Below are positions 36,006 through 48,347 of a stretch of DNA of 64,000 bases, in pieces (the first letter of the stretch is position 1; each line of letters starts with the position of its first letter). The position numbers and the translations under genes were made by a program. Where the stretch lies: NCBI RefSeq assembly GCF_963576615.1, contig NC_088714.1, positions 5,084,001 through 5,148,000 on the forward strand, written 5' to 3'. Under the pieces are notes generated by a model that saw only the letters and a program-made list of their open reading frames with translations, was not told the DNA's origin and made no database searches. Source of the stretch: Watersipora subatra (lineage: Eukaryota > Bryozoa > Gymnolaemata > Cheilostomatida > Watersiporidae).

Positions 36006-36617
36006 CACCTTCATGAAATAGTTATGCACATACTTATTCCTTGTGCTTTATTGACACACCTAACGATCTCTCACAACCCACTAAACTGCAAGGGTACTAG
36101 TAAACATAATATTTCTCATGACCTCAGAACCCCGATTCACTCAAACAAGAACAAGAGACTAAATTGTCATGTGTTAAGGTCAGTGTAATACAGCTTACTC
36201 CTTTCTTACTTCAGATTACCCTACTTTTTACTGCATTGAATGTTTCTGGAAAGAATAACAACATAAGATACAAGCCCAGCGATGCTAGTCTGAACTATAG
36301 GTAATCTGAACCAGCAGTTTGCTGATTGGACACAGGTAAACCTACGCCTGTGAGAGAGCAGCGGTTAGAAAACAATAGTAGAGGGTTACTAGTTACTAGC
36401 AGTAAGCCTGGCAACGCCATAGATTTTAAAATTTTAATCAGAAAGCCTGCAGGTGGGTCTTCAAGAGGCTGGTTTTCGGGAACTAGACGGAATTTTGAAA
36501 CCAAATATTTGTAGCGACCTGGCGGAAGGCATGGAGCAAGTGTGTGTGATGTTTGGATGAGATCGACCAAAAAAATGTGGGAACACATAGCATTTACGCG
36601 GACTGTATGTTTTTTTA

Positions 36618-37015
36618 CACACACACCCATACATACATGTATACACACACACACACACCCACCCACATACACACACACCCACCTACATACACACACCCAC
36701 ATACACACACACACCCACATACGCACACACACACACACACACCCACATACGCACACACCCACCCACATACACACACACCCACCCACATATACATACACCC
36801 ACATACACACCCACCCACATACACATCCACCCACATACACACCCACCCACATACACACTTACACACCCACCCACATACACACTTACACACCCACCCACAT
36901 ACACACACCCACATACACACCCACCCACATACACACCCACTCACATACACACTTACACACCCACATACCCACCCACACACCCACCCACAAACACACCCAA
37001 CCACCCACACAAACA
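36618..37015 (+). repeat. ACACCCACATAC microsatellite
   Basis: About 400 bp of interrupted (ACAC)(CCAC)(ATAC) repeats in the last intron of the CGRRF1-like gene. ORFs in both strands (His-Thr-Pro or Cys-Val-Gly rich) are artefacts. Confidence 0.95.
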
Positions 37016-37373
37016 TCCATGCAATGACAATGTGGGATTTATTTATACTGATTGCCATTATAGATGTGCTAATTATAAAGGGTACCAGAGACTCATTCAA
37101 GATGTAAACAAAACAGTAAATATTTTTCATAGATTACCGTGAACAACAATCATGCAAAACTTGAAAAATGTAGCAAGCTTTGAAGTTTGTTAAAAAACTC
37201 ATAAAATTGGAAGTGCATTGATTCAGCCTCATCCCAAGACCAACAGCAGTCGTGGCAGTGACAGTACTAATAGATCAATAAATCAAGGATTGTTGAAAGA
37301 GAGCAATACATAAGCCAGTAGAGCCTGAAGGACTTGCTAATGGTCTGTACCAACTTCCTTGTTGAGATCACTC

Positions 37374-37616
37374 ACCATGTTTCCATGCCAACAGTCACTA
37401 TGTTTCCATGCCAACAGTCACTATGTTTTCATGCCAACAGTCACTATGTTTCCATGCCAACAGTCACTATGTTTCCATGCCAACAGTCACTATGTTTCCA
37501 TGCCAACTGTCACTATGTTTCCCTGCCAACAGTCACTATGTTTCCATGCCAACAGTCACTATGTTTCCATGCCAACAGTCACTATGTTTCCATGCCAACA
37601 GTCGCTATGTTTCTAT
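37374..37616 (+). repeat. 23-bp minisatellite (TATGTTTCCATGCCAACAGTCAC)
   Basis: Ten to eleven copies of a 23-bp unit with core TTTCCATGCCAACAGTCACT. Since 23 is not a multiple of 3, all three plus frames pass through the same array. Located in the last intron of the CGRRF1-like gene. A short (ACT)n run follows at 37731-37762. Confidence 0.95.
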
Positions 37617-39189
37617 GAAGCGGTTGATCTTCAAGTTTGTATCATCCGCAAGATAGAAATAGCAAAAACAGGCAAAACGCGAGTCAACTGGGTTTGTTAC
37701 GAATGTTCTAAACTAATTGTTGTTGCTCAAACTACTACTACTACTAGTACTACTACTACTACAATATGCCTGCCACAGTCTTTTAACGTTTTCATTACCT
37801 TACATTGACTGTTAATACTCGCAGCTCGCTGAAAGTTTTCAAAACAAACTATAAAACTTTTTCTGCAAAGGATTACGTCGAAGAAAGTCAGAGCTGAGTT
37901 GTTATATGCTTCCTTTCTTTTGTCTGAAGAACAGTTATATAGTTTGGACTATTAAGAATAGTCCACTATATTTCTATGCGAATTAACTTCAATTTGTGGA
38001 AAACTTGCTTACCTAAACATTACACAGTCCACCTACAATATATCCTATAACAAAAGAAAATGACATTCTGTTTCGACCTAGTGAACACGTAAATCACACG
38101 TAAATTAATAGAATTTAAGTTTGAAGTAGTGTCACCTACATGATTTAAAGTGATTTTTACAGACTGCTTCTTGAAGGTCAATGACCCACAACCACCATCC
38201 TCAGCAGAGTAAACCAGCATCACAACCTGGTTGACTCTGCTACGTTTAAATAAAATATTTATAAGTCAAATTGATAGTTGAAAATTGCAAAAACCCTCTT
38301 CCATGATGGCGCTATGATTCTGCTAAACTCTATGGACAAACAAACTTTTACTAGCAAACAAAAAATTTATGTTTGTCATGGAAAAAGATATGGTAAACCT
38401 TCAGGTATATAAATGATATAAACACAAACCGTGAGGCGGTGAAAGATTCCAGAAGGATCTCTGTAGAACTGGGCTATTATATAGCTTGTGGGCACCGCAT
38501 TATCAGCAATGTGCACAAGACAGAGCAAAGTTTTCTACAAGAAAATCACCCAAATGGCTCGTACCATCTAAAATACCCAACTAAACGAGTTACATACTGA
38601 TTCAATGACAACTTTCATCGAGTTGCTAAAGAAGAATCTAGAATACTGCCGAGAGTGACAGTGCACAAGGTGATTGAACTCTTATAAGAGATACCTGGGC
38701 ATCTGTGGCAGCTAAAACTAATGGATAAGTGGCTCTTGGTTCACTTCTATCAACGCTGCTTTCCCGAGGTGACAGCTGTATAGTGTGGGTTTCAGGGCTG
38801 CAAACAGTGAGAGTAAACATTTCCAGTTAACCTACTTGATGCGTCGTCTTCTTCTCCTCCGACATAAAAATTGCATATTATACAGAAACCTAAGTAAATT
38901 ACCACAAACACCATACAAACAAATCAGTTGCTATGACTGTAGAAGCCTGCAATGTGATAAGCTTTAAAACTGCAAAAAAAGAACAGTGTAAACTACTAAT
39001 ATAAAGTACAAATGACATCGTAATCATTTATCTTAAACACTTGGATCCTCTTTAACTTCCATCATAGCAATTCAACAGCGTTTTGATAAGCTTGTAGAGT
39101 ATATACGGCAGAAAAACTCTATCTTCTCATCAAAGGGGAAAGTGATGAATGTATAATCATTACAAACTGGTGTATAGCACAAGCCTGTG

Positions 39190-39390
39190 TATAAGATGAT
39201 ATACAATCATCTGTATAACATGACATACAAACACCTACATATCATGACATATAAACACCTGTATAACATGACATACAAACACCTATATATCATGACCATG
39301 CTAACACCTGTATAACATGACATACAAACACCTGTATAACATGACATACTAACAACACGCGTATAACATGACATACATACACTTGAATAA
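39190..39390 (+). repeat. 24-bp minisatellite (TGTATAACATGACATACAAA)
   Basis: About eight copies of a 24-bp unit (core AACATGACATACAAACACC), in the intron between CGRRF1-like exons 3 and 4. Confidence 0.85.
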
Positions 39391-40544
39391 TATACAACGA
39401 AATGCACACAAAACCTGAATAATTATGTTTGAAGACACAACACAAAAGGCCAGTAAGACAGATCTAGGTTCGTGATGATCAATTCAACTTCCAGGTAAAG
39501 CCGTAGTTAACTAACGCTTTAAAGAACTGATGTTTGACAGAAAAGTTGCTCCAATACTTTAGTTCCACAGGGTGTGCATGCATAATAATGTTTCCATTGC
39601 CATGTTTCATACATTTTTGTTACTTATCAATGTCTGTGCTGTTTGTGTATGATCAAAAAAATTCTGCATCAGCTTTGCGTGTTTTAGCTGTTTTTCGTAT
39701 CAATTGAGTCAAAACCCTATCACAATGGAAGGTTTGTAATTTCTGGTAATTTTTTAAGCGCAAAAATCACCAACAGAGCTGGGATAATTAGCCAATGGGA
39801 GAGCCAAAGCAAAAGTATTATAAAAAAGCAACGCAATACAGATCTAAGTCCTGATACAGTCGGAAGTGTGGAACTCGCCAGCCATGTATTGATGCTAAAC
39901 ATCAGAATCTGCGTAGCCACTGGCTACAATACAATCAGTATGTCATGAAATTATAATCATATCTTGTACAATACCTGTCATATTCTGTCACATTATTTGC
40001 CTGACTATCGCAGTCTTCGAGCAGCCGTAAGTAATCTTCATTACTGCAAGACTGTAGCATGTCTGTCAGAACCGTGGATATCGCTATGTCTTTGTATGTA
40101 TGAACACGCCAATGGGTGGTGAGAGAGATAATAGAAAGCTGTTTGCGGTCATCGCTAAACAATGTAAAGGAAATATACTGTAAAACCTATATTTAAACGC
40201 AATGGTGTTCTATTTCTGGCACTTCTTTTGAAGTGGCAGTCAAATAGAGGTATTACGGTAATTGTGAATTTGACTAACTAAAAGGATAAAAAACAGAAAG
40301 GGAGGGAGAAAACTGGCAAAGATCGACAATTGCTAGAGAATTACCTGACTATATAAAAAGAAAAGACAAATGAGGTGACAGAAAAATACCGAATGACCAT
40401 TATCAATACAGTGCATCATCAATACAATGCAATATCAATACAATGCAATATCAATCAATACAATGCATTATCGAACGCGGGAAGTTAATGCAAAGTACCT
40501 CTTTAAATACATGCATCTAAGCTAGCGAACTTTATAACACATAA

Positions 40545-42160
40545 TTATACCAGTAGTCATCTATATGTATGTACACTAGTAGACATCTATATAGATGTAT
40601 ACTAGTAGTCATCTATATGGATGTATATTAGCAATCATCTATAGCTGGATGTATACTAGTAGTAATCTATATGGATGTATACTAGTAGTCATCTATATGT
40701 ATGTATACTAGTAGTCATCTATATGTATGTATACTAGTAGTAATCTATATGTATGTATACTAGTAGACATCTATATAGATGTATACTAGTAGTCATCTAT
40801 ATGGATGTATATTAGCAATCATCTATAGCTGGATGTATACTAGTAGTAATCTATATGGATGTATACTAGTAGTCATCTATATGCATGTATACTAGTAGTC
40901 ATCTATATGGATGTATACTAGTAGTCATCTATATGTATGTATACTAGTAGCCATCTATATGTATATATACTAGTAGTCATCTATATAGATGTATACTAGT
41001 AGTCATCTATATGGATGTATACTAGGGGTCATCTATATGTATGTATACTAGTAGTCATCTATATGTATGTATACTAGTAGTCATCTATATGCATGTATAC
41101 TAGTAGTCATCTATATAGATGTATACTAGTAGTCATCTATATGGATGTATATTAGCAATCATCTATAGCTGGATGTATACTAGTAGTCATCTATATGTAT
41201 GTATACTAGTAGTCATCTATATGCATGTATACTAGTAGTCATCTATATAGTTGTATACTAGTAGTCATCTATATGGATGTATATTAGCAATCATCTATAG
41301 CTGGATGTATACTAGTAGTAATCTATATGGATGTATACTAGTAGTCATCTATATGTATGTATACTAGTAGTCATCTATATGGATGTATACTAGTAGTCAT
41401 CTATATGTATGTATACTAGTAGACATCTATATGTATGTATACTAGTAGTCATCTATATGTATGTATACTAGTAGACATCTATAAAGAAGTATACTAGTAG
41501 TCATCTATATGGATGTATATTAGCAATCATATATAGCTGGATGTATACTAGTAGTAATCTATATGTATGTATACTAGTAGTCATCTATATAGATGTATAC
41601 TAGTAGACATCTATATGTATGTATACTAGTAGTCATCTATATGGATGTATACTAGTAGTCATCTATATGTATGTATACTAGTAGACATCTATATGTATGT
41701 ATACTAGTAGTGATCTATATGTATGTATACTAGTAGTCATCTATATGGATGTATAGTAGTAGTCTTCTATATGTATGTATACTAGTAGACATCTATATGT
41801 ATGTATACTAGTAGTTATCTATATGTATGTATACTAGTAGTCATCTATATGGATGTATACTAGTAGTCATCTATATGTATGTATACTAGTAGTCATCTAT
41901 ATGTATGTATACTAGTAGTCATCTATATGTATGTATACTAGTAGTCATCTATATGCATGTATACTAGTAGTCATCTATATGCATGTATACTAGTAGTCAT
42001 CTATATGTATGTATACTAGTAGTCATCTATATGTATGTATATTAGTAGTCATCTATATGTATGTATATTAGTAGTCATCTATATGTATGTATACTAGTAG
42101 TCATCTATATGTATGTATACTAGTAGTCATCTATATAGATGTATGCTAGTCGTCATCTAT
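40545..42160 (+). repeat. 26-bp satellite array, about 60 copies (ATACTAGTAGTCATCTATAT)
   Basis: About 1.6 kb of 26-bp units in intron 2 of the CGRRF1-like gene, ending only about 50 bp from the exon 2 splice donor at 42211. Units vary mainly at one spot (GTATG, GATG, CATG). A distinctive variant (TTAGCAATCATCTATAGCTG) recurs near 40628, 40810, 41150, 41282 and 41519, always after GGATGTATA. This suggests block duplication of multi-unit segments (a higher-order repeat). Confidence 0.95.
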
Positions 42161-43429
42161 ATGCAAAGAAAAGCAAATAATATATGCAGAAAATGAGAAG
42201 AGATTTATACCTAATTTTAATGCTAAAAGGAATCTCTAATTTATTGACAGGAATGCTGTAGGGCCCAGGTTGGTTCAAATTGTTGCCATCAGCAAACCAC
42301 TCCATCATCGTGTCACCCCATCTAAACAAATTATTATGTATAATAACACTACAACAAAACATTCCATAACATGTCACTCTATCTAAACATAGCATTACAA
42401 CTATATAGTATATGTATGTTCACTTAGAGAGACATACTATATAATTACAGTATATAGTTTTAGTATTATTCTCATGTATATTCAGTCTACAATAACACAA
42501 TAAAAAGTTAAGAGCATACTAACTGACAAGTTAATATACTAGGTTGTACAGCAATATTATTCAACTAACAATCTGCTAGCAAGCTCATGTTATAAAGACT
42601 GTTTGTTACCTTTGTGACAGTAAATGTCTGACAACAACTGAAGGTCATTTGCAATATACAACTTGAACATATGATCTTAGTTTGTTACCATCAGGTCACC
42701 CAAACCTTAACAGATTCAAATATTATCGACTTTGAGCTTTATTTAAATAATATTTAAAACATATTTAAATAATATGAACTTCAAACTTCAGAGTATTAAT
42801 ACAAAAATCTAATTAATTTAAGTTCTTACCTTCTCCATAAGAGAACAACCATTAAAGAACTAATGAGCATCAGTGATATATAGATACCATCATCTAATTC
42901 AAGGAACATAGTGTGATGCAAAGATCTTGTCAGTGACTAATAACTCGCCAGCAGCTGTTAAAAACTAAAACAAAATGGAATCTAAATTTGAAAATATATT
43001 ACATCATAAATATGCCAGCAGCTTTAGAGCTCACTGATAATTCCTGTTCATAATATGGCTGGCCTTAAATGGGAAAGACACTCTAAATAGTGATAATGCA
43101 TTGAGGTAGCACAAATCAGGCACAACTGCGGATACTACAAACATGATTTGCTAATGAAACATGCACTTTACTACTTCGCGCTGTGCACAGTTCAGCGCAT
43201 TATGCTTGAACAATGTAAACAGGTGCTTGAACAGTGTAAACAGGTACTTGAACAGGGTGAACAGGTGCTTGAACAATGCGAACTAATTTTGCATGTGGTT
43301 AAACTTAGAACTTATATTATTGAAGTCCATCATACCACTCTTGTCATATTTATACTTTATAACTTTTCTTACAAGTTCTATCAGTGGAACACCCAAGAAA
43401 CAACCATCTTAACATGAAAATACAAACAC

Positions 43430-43735
43430 TAATAGGTATACGCATGCAACTGTTTCATAAATACATATACAAACATAGCTGTCCTACAAGTACATATACA
43501 GGAAACTGCTCTGCATATACGTATACACATGCAACTGTTCTACAAATACATATACGTATACACATAATTGTTTTACAAATACATATATACACATAACTGT
43601 TCTACAAATACATATATACACATAATTGTTCTGCAAATATATATATGTATATATATACACGTCACTGTTCTGCAATTCCATACATATAGACACGTTACTG
43701 TCTTATGAGTACACCTATCTATATATATATTTCTC
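43430..43735 (+). repeat. Degenerate 30-35 bp repeats with ACATATATACACATAACTGT
   Basis: About seven imperfect units of a 29-36 bp sequence containing CTGTTCTACAAATACATATA. Length varies between units because TA runs expand and contract. Confidence 0.75.
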
Positions 43736-43882
43736 AAAGTTCGTCGTATGTAGGTTTGTAGGAATGATTGTCCGGCTATAGATCTTAAAATCTTGGAATA
43801 AATATTCCGTACCGAAGAAGATTCAATCTCGGACCCTGCCATTAGTCAGTCACACGCCTTACCCACTAGACTACAGAAATCG
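43715..43882 (-). mobile_element. tRNA-derived SINE, minus strand
   Basis: On the reverse strand GTAGTCTAGTGGGTAAGGCG (box A-like) precedes GGTCCGAGATTGAATC (box B-like) and a roughly 90-bp body ending in a TATATA tail near 43720. Confidence 0.65.
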
Positions 43883-44234
43883 AAATGCTAGCTTGCCAAT
43901 GTAAGTCATTATATAAGAGCAAATACCTAACTGCTTTGCGTATGATGCGAGTCATAGCATAACGTCACGAGAAGCTGTTCGCTCACATTATTAAACTGGC
44001 TAATAGCTAAAACTCTCACTACTTCTCATTGTATATAAGACAAAAAACTTTTCTCATGATATGTAGTTTGATAGTTAGAATGGCAAAGGTTGTTATATGG
44101 TAAATACAAATCCATTTTCTGTCCAAAGACTTTTCTATTACCCGAGCAACGCCGGGTGGCACGGCTAGTATATATATAAATGTGAACTCACAGGGCTCGC
44201 GTGTCCAGTTGTAGCAATAAAGTTAAAGAAACGC

Positions 44235-44325
44235 AAAAAAACCAGTTCATACTGGAGTTCGACTCAGAATCTCCCTGTCCACAGACGGGCATGCTATCCC
44301 CTACATCACAAGGCCTATTTGTCAT
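44235..44325 (-). mobile_element. tRNA-derived SINE head, minus strand
   Basis: Reverse strand reads GTGATGTAGGGGATAGCATG (box A-like), then GAGTCGAACTCC (box B-like). An intact tRNA gene is unlikely because the acceptor stem does not pair. Confidence 0.55.
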
Positions 44326-45249
44326 ACTATGAAATAATTGTGCACATACTCATTACACCTATTAAAATACGCACACTGTATTTTACCTGCAGCACAACTT
44401 GTCACTTATACTTGGACATGATAATGAGTTTGATTCATGATGCCAAGTTAAAGCATGGTGAACATAAGCTTCTAACTGACAGGTTAATTTGATAGCTAGC
44501 AGTGAGCAAGAACAATGCATGAAACCTTGACCTCTTAAACAGGCTATATAGTCTTGTATCCCGGAATAAAAAAATTATTTTTAAGAAAACAGAGGATTTT
44601 TAAAAATCAGGTCGCTTTTTGGGTCAGCTAACCATGGTGAAAAGTAAATATCAATCTAGTTCGAATATTTCAGGAGTATTGGGAAGAATAGTTGATTAGG
44701 TTGCTCTGTATCTTGCGATTAATCCTATGGTGTAAGTAGTCTAAACGTTAAAACGCAAAAATTAAATGCTGAAATTAAAATGTCTAACAACTATTGTCAA
44801 GTTTAAAACAAGTAGTTTGCAATTACCTATTTTATTATCACTAATTTACTGTGATATACCATAAATTAGAAATCCCAAACAGCAGACCCTTCAAATTTTC
44901 AATTGTGATAACACTGAAGTTCAGGACAATGTAGTAGGTAATTTAATCACTAGTAAAATGTTGCTGAAAACTGTAAACTATCAATAGTCACTTGATAGCA
45001 TTATTTTGTTATGTATATCACCATGAATGAGCTTGTAACATCATAGTAATCCCTGTATACACTGTATCCAGCCAGCCACCTATGTTCTCAGGTAACTCAA
45101 AAACATTCCCCAAAAATACTATTTCATCATTCTGTCTAAGTCAATGCAGAAATTGTGAGTCATGGTGCTGAATAGATAAACTGACTACATTGTTCTGCAG
45201 TTTCAAACCAAACTTATACCACACCAAAAAGGGGTGAAATATCACATTC

Positions 45250-46308
45250 AGTTGATGCTCTAAATATGAGCTGAATAAGTAGTCAATAATCTACATATGA
45301 GGTGAATAAGTTCAGTCAATACTCTACATATGAGGTGAATAAGTTCAGTTAATACTCTACATATGAGGTGAATAAGTACAGTTAATACTCTACATATAAG
45401 GTGAATAAGTTCAGTTAATACTCTACATATGAGGTGAATAAGTTCAGTCAATACTCTACATATGAGGTGAATAAGTACAGTTAATACTCTACATATGAGG
45501 TGAATAAATTCAGTCAATACTCTACATATGAGGTGAATAAGTACAGTTAATACTCTACATATGAGGTGAATAAGTACAGTTAATACTCTACAAATGAGGT
45601 GAATAAGTTCAGTTAATACTCTACATATGAGGTGAATAAGTTCAGTTAATACTCTACATATGAGGTGAATAAGTTCAGTTAATACTCTACATATGAGGTA
45701 AATAAGTACAGTTAATACTCTACATATGAGGTGAATAAGTTCAGTTAATACTCTACATATGAGGTGAATAAGTTCAGTCAATACTCTACATATGAGGTGA
45801 ATAAGTTCAGTTAATACTCTACATATGAGGTGAATAAGTACAGTTAATACTCTACATATGAGGTGAATAAGTTCAGTCAATACTCTACATATGAGGTGAA
45901 TAAGTACAGTTAATACTCTACATATGAGGTGAATAAGTACAGTTAATACTCTACATATGAGGTGAATAAGTACAGTTAATACTCTACAAATGAGGTGAAT
46001 AAGTTCAGTTAATACTCTACATATGAGGTGAATAAGTTCAGTTAATACTCTACATATGAGGTGAATAAGTTCAGTCAATACTCTACATATGAGGTGAATA
46101 AGTTCAGTCAATACTCTACATATGAGGTGAATAAGTTCAGTTAATACTCTACATATGAGGTGAATAAGTACAGTTAATACTCTACATATGAGGTGAATAA
46201 GTTCAGTCAATACTCTACATATGAGGTGAATAAGTTCAGTTAATACTCTACGTATAAGGTGAATAAGTTCAGTTAATACTCTACGTATGAGGTAAATAAG
46301 TTCACAGG
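45250..46308 (-). repeat. 33-bp satellite array, about 32 copies
   Basis: Units share the core CTACATATGAGGTGAATAAG plus TTCAGTTAATACT, with a TTCAGT/TACAGT switch and a GTTAAT/GTCAAT switch that alternate between units. The period is a multiple of 3, so the minus strand holds an uninterrupted 316-residue frame of an 11-residue repeat (LIHLICRVLTE). No initiator context, splice link or composition supports it as a gene. Confidence 0.95.
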
Positions 46309-47809
46309 TTTGCTTGTATGCTAAAATTTTTGCATGCTAAAGCAAATGTACAAGTTTTTTAATGTATTGAGTAAGCAAAATATTTTCTAAATTCTGATGA
46401 ATGGCACTAATCTTTTTACTACTTGAAGCAATATATAAACATTATATACTTTAAGACAAACATTGGATTTTTGGCTACTTTATGTTATATGCGATCTTTG
46501 CAATGAATTCCTGCTATTCTCAATTATGGTGATCAACGAAGAAATCAATGTCGATGATATGATATTTTACACACTCATTAAATATATAAACTGAACTTAG
46601 GGGGTAAAAGGAGACAAACACTAAAAGCGGTATTGAATGTAGTCAACAAACTGCTCAACTACAACAAAACATTCTCATCTGTAACATGCCAAGTTGCTAT
46701 CAATTTGAAAAGTGTTACATGTTTTCAAAACTGTGGCAAATGGATTAGGATTACTGTTTCAGAGAATAATTTTTGGGGCAAGCAGATTGTTAACTCGAAT
46801 TATTAAAGGAAGATTCTAATGCTATTGATGGGAAGCAGTAACTAGTGATCTCAAGTGCCTGGTGCAAAAACAGGGTGCAACCCGATTCCTAGAATAACCG
46901 CTAGTGGTTACAAGATTAACATCTAAACTTCAAATTGGTCATTCTGTGAAATCAAAGAGAGCAACCATAACTACAGCTAAATGACTATAGCTAAATGACT
47001 ACGGATAAATGACTACAGCCGTGGCTCCTTTAAATAGCAATTCGCGGAAAACTAAACTTTTTTTACTACTACATGTATGTGCTATTATAAAATAAAAATT
47101 GTGCTATTAAAGTACTAGCTTGACATTATTGACAGTAAATGTAAGGTCATCTTTAGACTTTAATATGTCAATTCAATGTCAAAAACTGGCCTTTGTAATG
47201 AAAAGCAAACATCTTATGTTTAAAGAGTTGAAAAATAATCTAATTTTGGTTGCCAGGCTACTAGAGGGCGACTTGCCGTGTAATTGTAAATTTACCATTT
47301 TCTACTTTCTATGGTAAACTGCTGGATTGGCTTTAGCAATGCTTGTAAGTGGAGATCTTGGGCAAGAATGTCAATTGGCACTTGCAGTGGGCTTCAGTGA
47401 GAAAAGCTGGATGAGTAAGCAACATAAGGATCTCAGTGGTAGCCAGAGAATAAAAAGTTGTCTGACTGCAATAGCAAGGCTTAAAAAGCAACGCCTTCAC
47501 CAAGATGAAGGCTGGTTTAGTGCCAGAAGTGGCTAGAGCAAGAAAGACTGTGATTGCTTCTATGCTCAGAGACACAGAGCATGCTGATTGGAAAAAGGTC
47601 TCCAATTGTAACTCCCAACTACATATCATGAGGCAATGAAACCTGGATGTCGGAATGCACAGTACCAAACATTGTTTCTAAACTTTTCACTATGTTTGCT
47701 GCGACATTACAAATTTAGGCTAATAACATCTTTTATTCAGTTTTCTTCACGCTAATCTTTCCTGTCATCTTTGATTACTACCGCTACTCCATCCTTCCTA
47801 ACGTAATAA
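46309..47809. other. Intergenic DNA without recognised genes
   Basis: AT-rich sequence. Short ORFs around 47120-47536 have no recognisable domain and no splice partners. A small ACTACAGC/TAAATGACTA repeat is seen at 46975-47015. Confidence 0.5.
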
Positions 47810-48298
47810 CATGCAATGTTTCTTAAAATAACATCAACAATGGTTCAAAACCGGGCAACACGATTCATAGCCAATCTTAAAGGTAGAGATAGTGTCAGCA
47901 ACACCCGTGAAAAGCTAGGTTTACAATCGCTTGAATCCAGAAGAAAAAACCATAGAGTAACTTTACTGATGAAGATCCTATCACATGAAAGTAAGCATAA
48001 TGTTCTAGCTTCTGCTTATGATGAGCTTACTACTGACAGAAAGGATACTTCTGTAATCACACGTGCTGCTGCCCATAGTGAACCAACATCAATATATGCC
48101 ATGACTCGCCTCTTTCATGACAGTTTCTTACCCAAAACTGTTGGACTTAAGACTAAAATCTCAGACTGAAACATAATTCAGCTTAATGCTGGAATCTAGG
48201 TGAACCAAAAGCTTAACCAAAGTGTTACTTCTGAGGCACTTTCTCAAAGCCTCTAAAGCTAATTACAAGTGTACTATTACTATCAAGTAAGTAAGTAA
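47810..48298 (+). mobile_element. 5'-truncated non-LTR retrotransposon 3' end (reverse transcriptase tail)
   Basis: The open frame 47816-48169 encodes the C-terminal tail found in jockey/CR1-type reverse transcriptase polyproteins: MVQNRATRFI, GLQSLESRRKNHRV, then HDSFLPKTVGLKTK before the stop. These are the well-known 'VQNRAARFI ... LGLxSLExRR' and 'SFLPKTV' segments. The catalytic part is absent, as in most truncated LINE copies. An (AAGT)n tail at 48284-48298 ends the element. Confidence 0.8.
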
Positions 48299-48303
48299 CG
48301 CAA

Positions 48304-48347
48304 CATGCCGCTACTGACAGTTGTATGTAACTGTCAGTAGCGGCATG
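48304..48347. repeat. Perfect 19-bp inverted repeat with 6-nt loop
   Basis: CATGCCGCTACTGACAGTT (48304-48322) and its exact reverse complement (48329-48347) flank GTATGT. It lies directly after the LINE tail and upstream of the MULE insertion. Arms are much shorter than typical microRNA precursors. Confidence 0.9.

Larger units (their letters stand above)
34951..42909 (-). pseudogene. CGRRF1-like RING-finger gene, minus strand, with a 2-bp frameshift in the RING exon
   Basis: Coding exons on the minus strand: 42909-42830, 42321-42211, 40154-39975, 38797-38695, 38226-38140 and 35150-34951. Exon 1 encodes an N-terminal membrane segment (YISLMLISSLMVVLLW), and exon 4 holds PRATYPLVLAATD, like the PRSRYPLVALLTLAD segment of CGRRF1. 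The last exon encodes an ASC-type C3HC4 RING: CSVC, LPCRHKCICDSC, CPVC, as in CGRRF1. CGRRF1 relatives are membrane-anchored E3 ubiquitin ligases. In this sequence two extra bases (CT, at the TGTCTCTGACC step near 35100) after the second RING cysteine shift the frame and create an early TGA. Without them the spacing to LPCRH matches CGRRF1 exactly. It may be a null allele, a recent pseudogene or an assembly error. The coding length (about 252 residues after ignoring the extra bases) is shorter than the 332 of human CGRRF1, so an exon between 35150 and 38140 may be missing. Confidence 0.72.
42910..45245. other. Upstream region of the CGRRF1-like gene, with SINEs and short repeats
   Basis: No coding exon recognised. 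It should contain the promoter of the CGRRF1-like gene near 42910-43100. It also holds a 21-bp repeat (about 43200-43280, four copies of CTTGAACAGTGTAAACAGGT), a TA-rich repeat (43430-43735) and SINE heads listed separately. At 44140-44175 the text ACCCGAGCAACGCCGGGT followed by CACGGCTAGTATATATA resembles a repeat-element terminus. Confidence 0.6.

Noticed and set aside
36175-36260. Another candidate exon of the CGRRF1-like gene on the minus strand
   Set aside because: A TGCAG acceptor and GTAAG donor are present, but the 21-nt segment contains an in-frame stop.
36295-37130. Cys/Val/Gly-rich and His/Thr-rich ORFs
   Set aside because: Low-complexity ACACCCAC repeat open on both strands.
37811-37880. 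Candidate extra exon of the CGRRF1-like gene on the minus strand
   Set aside because: It has acceptor and donor-like ends, but the required phase gives an immediate stop.
40545-42160. CRISPR-like regular array
   Set aside because: Units are contiguous tandem repeats without unique spacers, in a eukaryotic intron.
45260-46210. 316-residue minus-strand ORF
   Set aside because: It is entirely a 33-bp tandem repeat whose period is divisible by three; no start context, splice links or domain.
47327-47668. Overlapping ORFs of 69 and 111 residues
   Set aside because: No recognisable domain, no splice partner and no codon bias that I can see; overlapping on opposite strands.
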